DNA of 15,417 bases from Selenomonadaceae bacterium UBA3796. Its GTDB lineage: Bacteria > Bacillota > Negativicutes > Selenomonadales > Selenomonadaceae. Numbering within the stretch: position 1 is the stretch's first letter; each line of letters begins with the position of its first letter. Positions 14,666 to 15,417 of this stretch are shown piece by piece. The DNA lies in NCBI GenBank assembly GCA_002369175.1, contig DFES01000006.1, forward strand, positions 1 through 15,417. The letters are read 5' to 3'. The position numbers were made by a program, and so were the translations under genes. The notes under the pieces are model-generated. The model worked only from the letters and a program-made list of their open reading frames with translations, did not search any database and had not been told where the DNA came from.

Positions 14666-15417
14666 TTGCGTTCTTTTTTTATCGGCCTGCAATTTCTGAC
14701 ACGTATTTCCATCGTCCATCAGGAAAACTGGACGGAGGAGGATTTCGGGCGCAGCGTGCGCTGGTTTCCCTTGGTGGGTGCAGTTCTGGGGCTGTGCTAT
14801 GGGGGCGCTGCCGCTTTGCTGTTTCTTTTTCTGCCGGCGCATGGGGTTGAGGTTCCCGTACACCTTTGCACAGCATTTTTGCTCCTCTTGACCATTTTGC
14901 TTACGGGAGGGCTTTTCTTCGACGGATTCATGGATTCCATGGACGGTCTTTTTTCCGGGAGATCCCGGGAGCGGATGCTGGAAATCATGAAGGACAGCAG
15001 GGTGGGAGCAAACGGCATCATGGCCTTTGCGGGACTGATGCTCATGGAATGGGCCATTCTGCTGGACATGAGGCCGGAGCTGATTCCCCTGGCCGTCTTT
15101 GTCATGCCCGTGATTTCCCGGCTCATGGTGGTGGCAGCGATTACATGCTTTCCTTATGCACGACCCCAGGGGATGGGAAAGGCCTTTGCCTCCCACGCAG
15201 GAAAGGATGCCCTGGTGTTCGCTCTGCTGAGCACTTTGCTGTTCATAGCACCCTGGGGTGGGATTGCGATAGCGGCTCTCCTGGCAGGGGGGATGTTTGC
15301 CGTGTTTTTCAACAGCTATGTCACGAAAGTTCTGGGCGGTGTGACGGGAGATACCTATGGCGCTGTGGCGTCCCTTACGGAACTGGTGGTTCTGCTGACC
15401 ATTCTGCTGTTGGAAAA
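14666..15417 (+). CDS. cobS: Adenosylcobinamide-GDP ribazoletransferase CobS, partial at right edge
   Basis: An uninterrupted reading frame begins with TTG at 14666 and runs off the window after 250 codons. The TTG follows a strong GAGGGGG site (14652-14658) with 7-nt spacing, and no earlier in-frame start is better. The protein starts with RSFFIGLQFLTRI, then WFPLVGAVLG, the metal-binding core DGFMDSMDGLFSGRSRERML, IMKDSRVGANG, and a late VTGDTYGAVASLTE segment. The core differs slightly from the usual DGLADTADGL. CobS is a polytopic membrane enzyme that joins alpha-ribazole (phosphate) to adenosylcobinamide-GDP, forming cobalamin. Family length is about 245-265 residues, so only a few C-terminal residues are missing. 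It begins 23 bp after cbiB. Confidence 0.92.
   Translation, partial: MRSFFIGLQFLTRISIVHQENWTEEDFGRSVRWFPLVGAVLGLCYGGAAALLFLFLPAHGVEVPVHLCTAFLLLLTILLTGGLFFDGFMDSMDGLFSGRSRERMLEIMKDSRVGANGIMAFAGLMLMEWAILLDMRPELIPLAVFVMPVISRLMVVAAITCFPYARPQGMGKAFASHAGKDALVFALLSTLLFIAPWGGIAIAALLAGGMFAVFFNSYVTKVLGGVTGDTYGAVASLTELVVLLTILLLE

Noticed and set aside
1..15417. CRISPR arrays, tRNA/rRNA genes, transposases, phage genes
   Set aside because: No regularly spaced direct repeats, no tRNA-like cloverleaf and no transposase or integrase motifs were seen on either strand; the region looks like ordinary chromosomal metabolic DNA.

Overview
All convincing genes lie on the + strand. The window holds two adjacent gene groups: a four-gene housekeeping/stress group (about 310-3213), and a 14-gene anaerobic (cobalt-early) cobalamin biosynthesis operon (3288 to the right edge). 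GC content is fairly high by eye. Shine-Dalgarno (SD) sites are strong, and GTG and TTG starts occur. The combination of a YmdB-type phosphodiesterase, SpoVS, a PHP-domain protein, an ATPase/Asp23 fusion and a complete cbi/cob run points to an anaerobic member of the Firmicutes, most likely Negativicutes (Selenomonas-like). The lineage is an inference from gene content, not from a database match.

Left region, 1-309: no gene is supported. There is a candidate intrinsic terminator for a gene left of the window (22-51). A strikingly ordered pair of inverted-repeat structures follows (138-159 and 163-240), about 70 bp before ymdB.

First group, 310-3213: ymdB (metallophosphoesterase), a 145-bp spacer, spoVS, a PHP-domain phosphoesterase resembling RNase AM / 3',5'-nucleotide phosphatase, and an unusual protein with an N-terminal P-loop and a C-terminal Asp23/Gls24 domain. 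A long hairpin followed by a short T-rich stretch (3221-3266) sits between this group and the cobalamin genes and probably ends or attenuates transcription.

Second group, 3288-15417: cobO, cbiD, cbiE, cbiT, cbiF, cbiG, cbiH, cbiJ, cbiC, cbiA, cobU, cbiP (cobQ), cbiB and cobS, the last cut by the window edge. Most neighbours overlap or are separated by under 25 bp, so this is a tightly coupled operon. The products carry corrin-ring synthesis from cobalt-precorrin-3 (CbiH ring contraction, CbiF, CbiG, CbiD, CbiJ, CbiE, CbiT, CbiC) through amidation and adenosylation (CbiA, CobO, CbiP) to nucleotide-loop assembly (CbiB, CobU, CobS). The early cobaltochelatase (CbiK/CbiX) and the C-20 methyltransferase CbiL are absent here, as are CobT, CobC and CobD; they must lie downstream or elsewhere if the pathway is complete. 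I could not find a cobalamin riboswitch in front of cobO.

I see no wholly new multi-gene system. The items most worth a second look are the structured element before ymdB, the P-loop/Asp23 fusion next to spoVS, and the hairpin in front of cobO.
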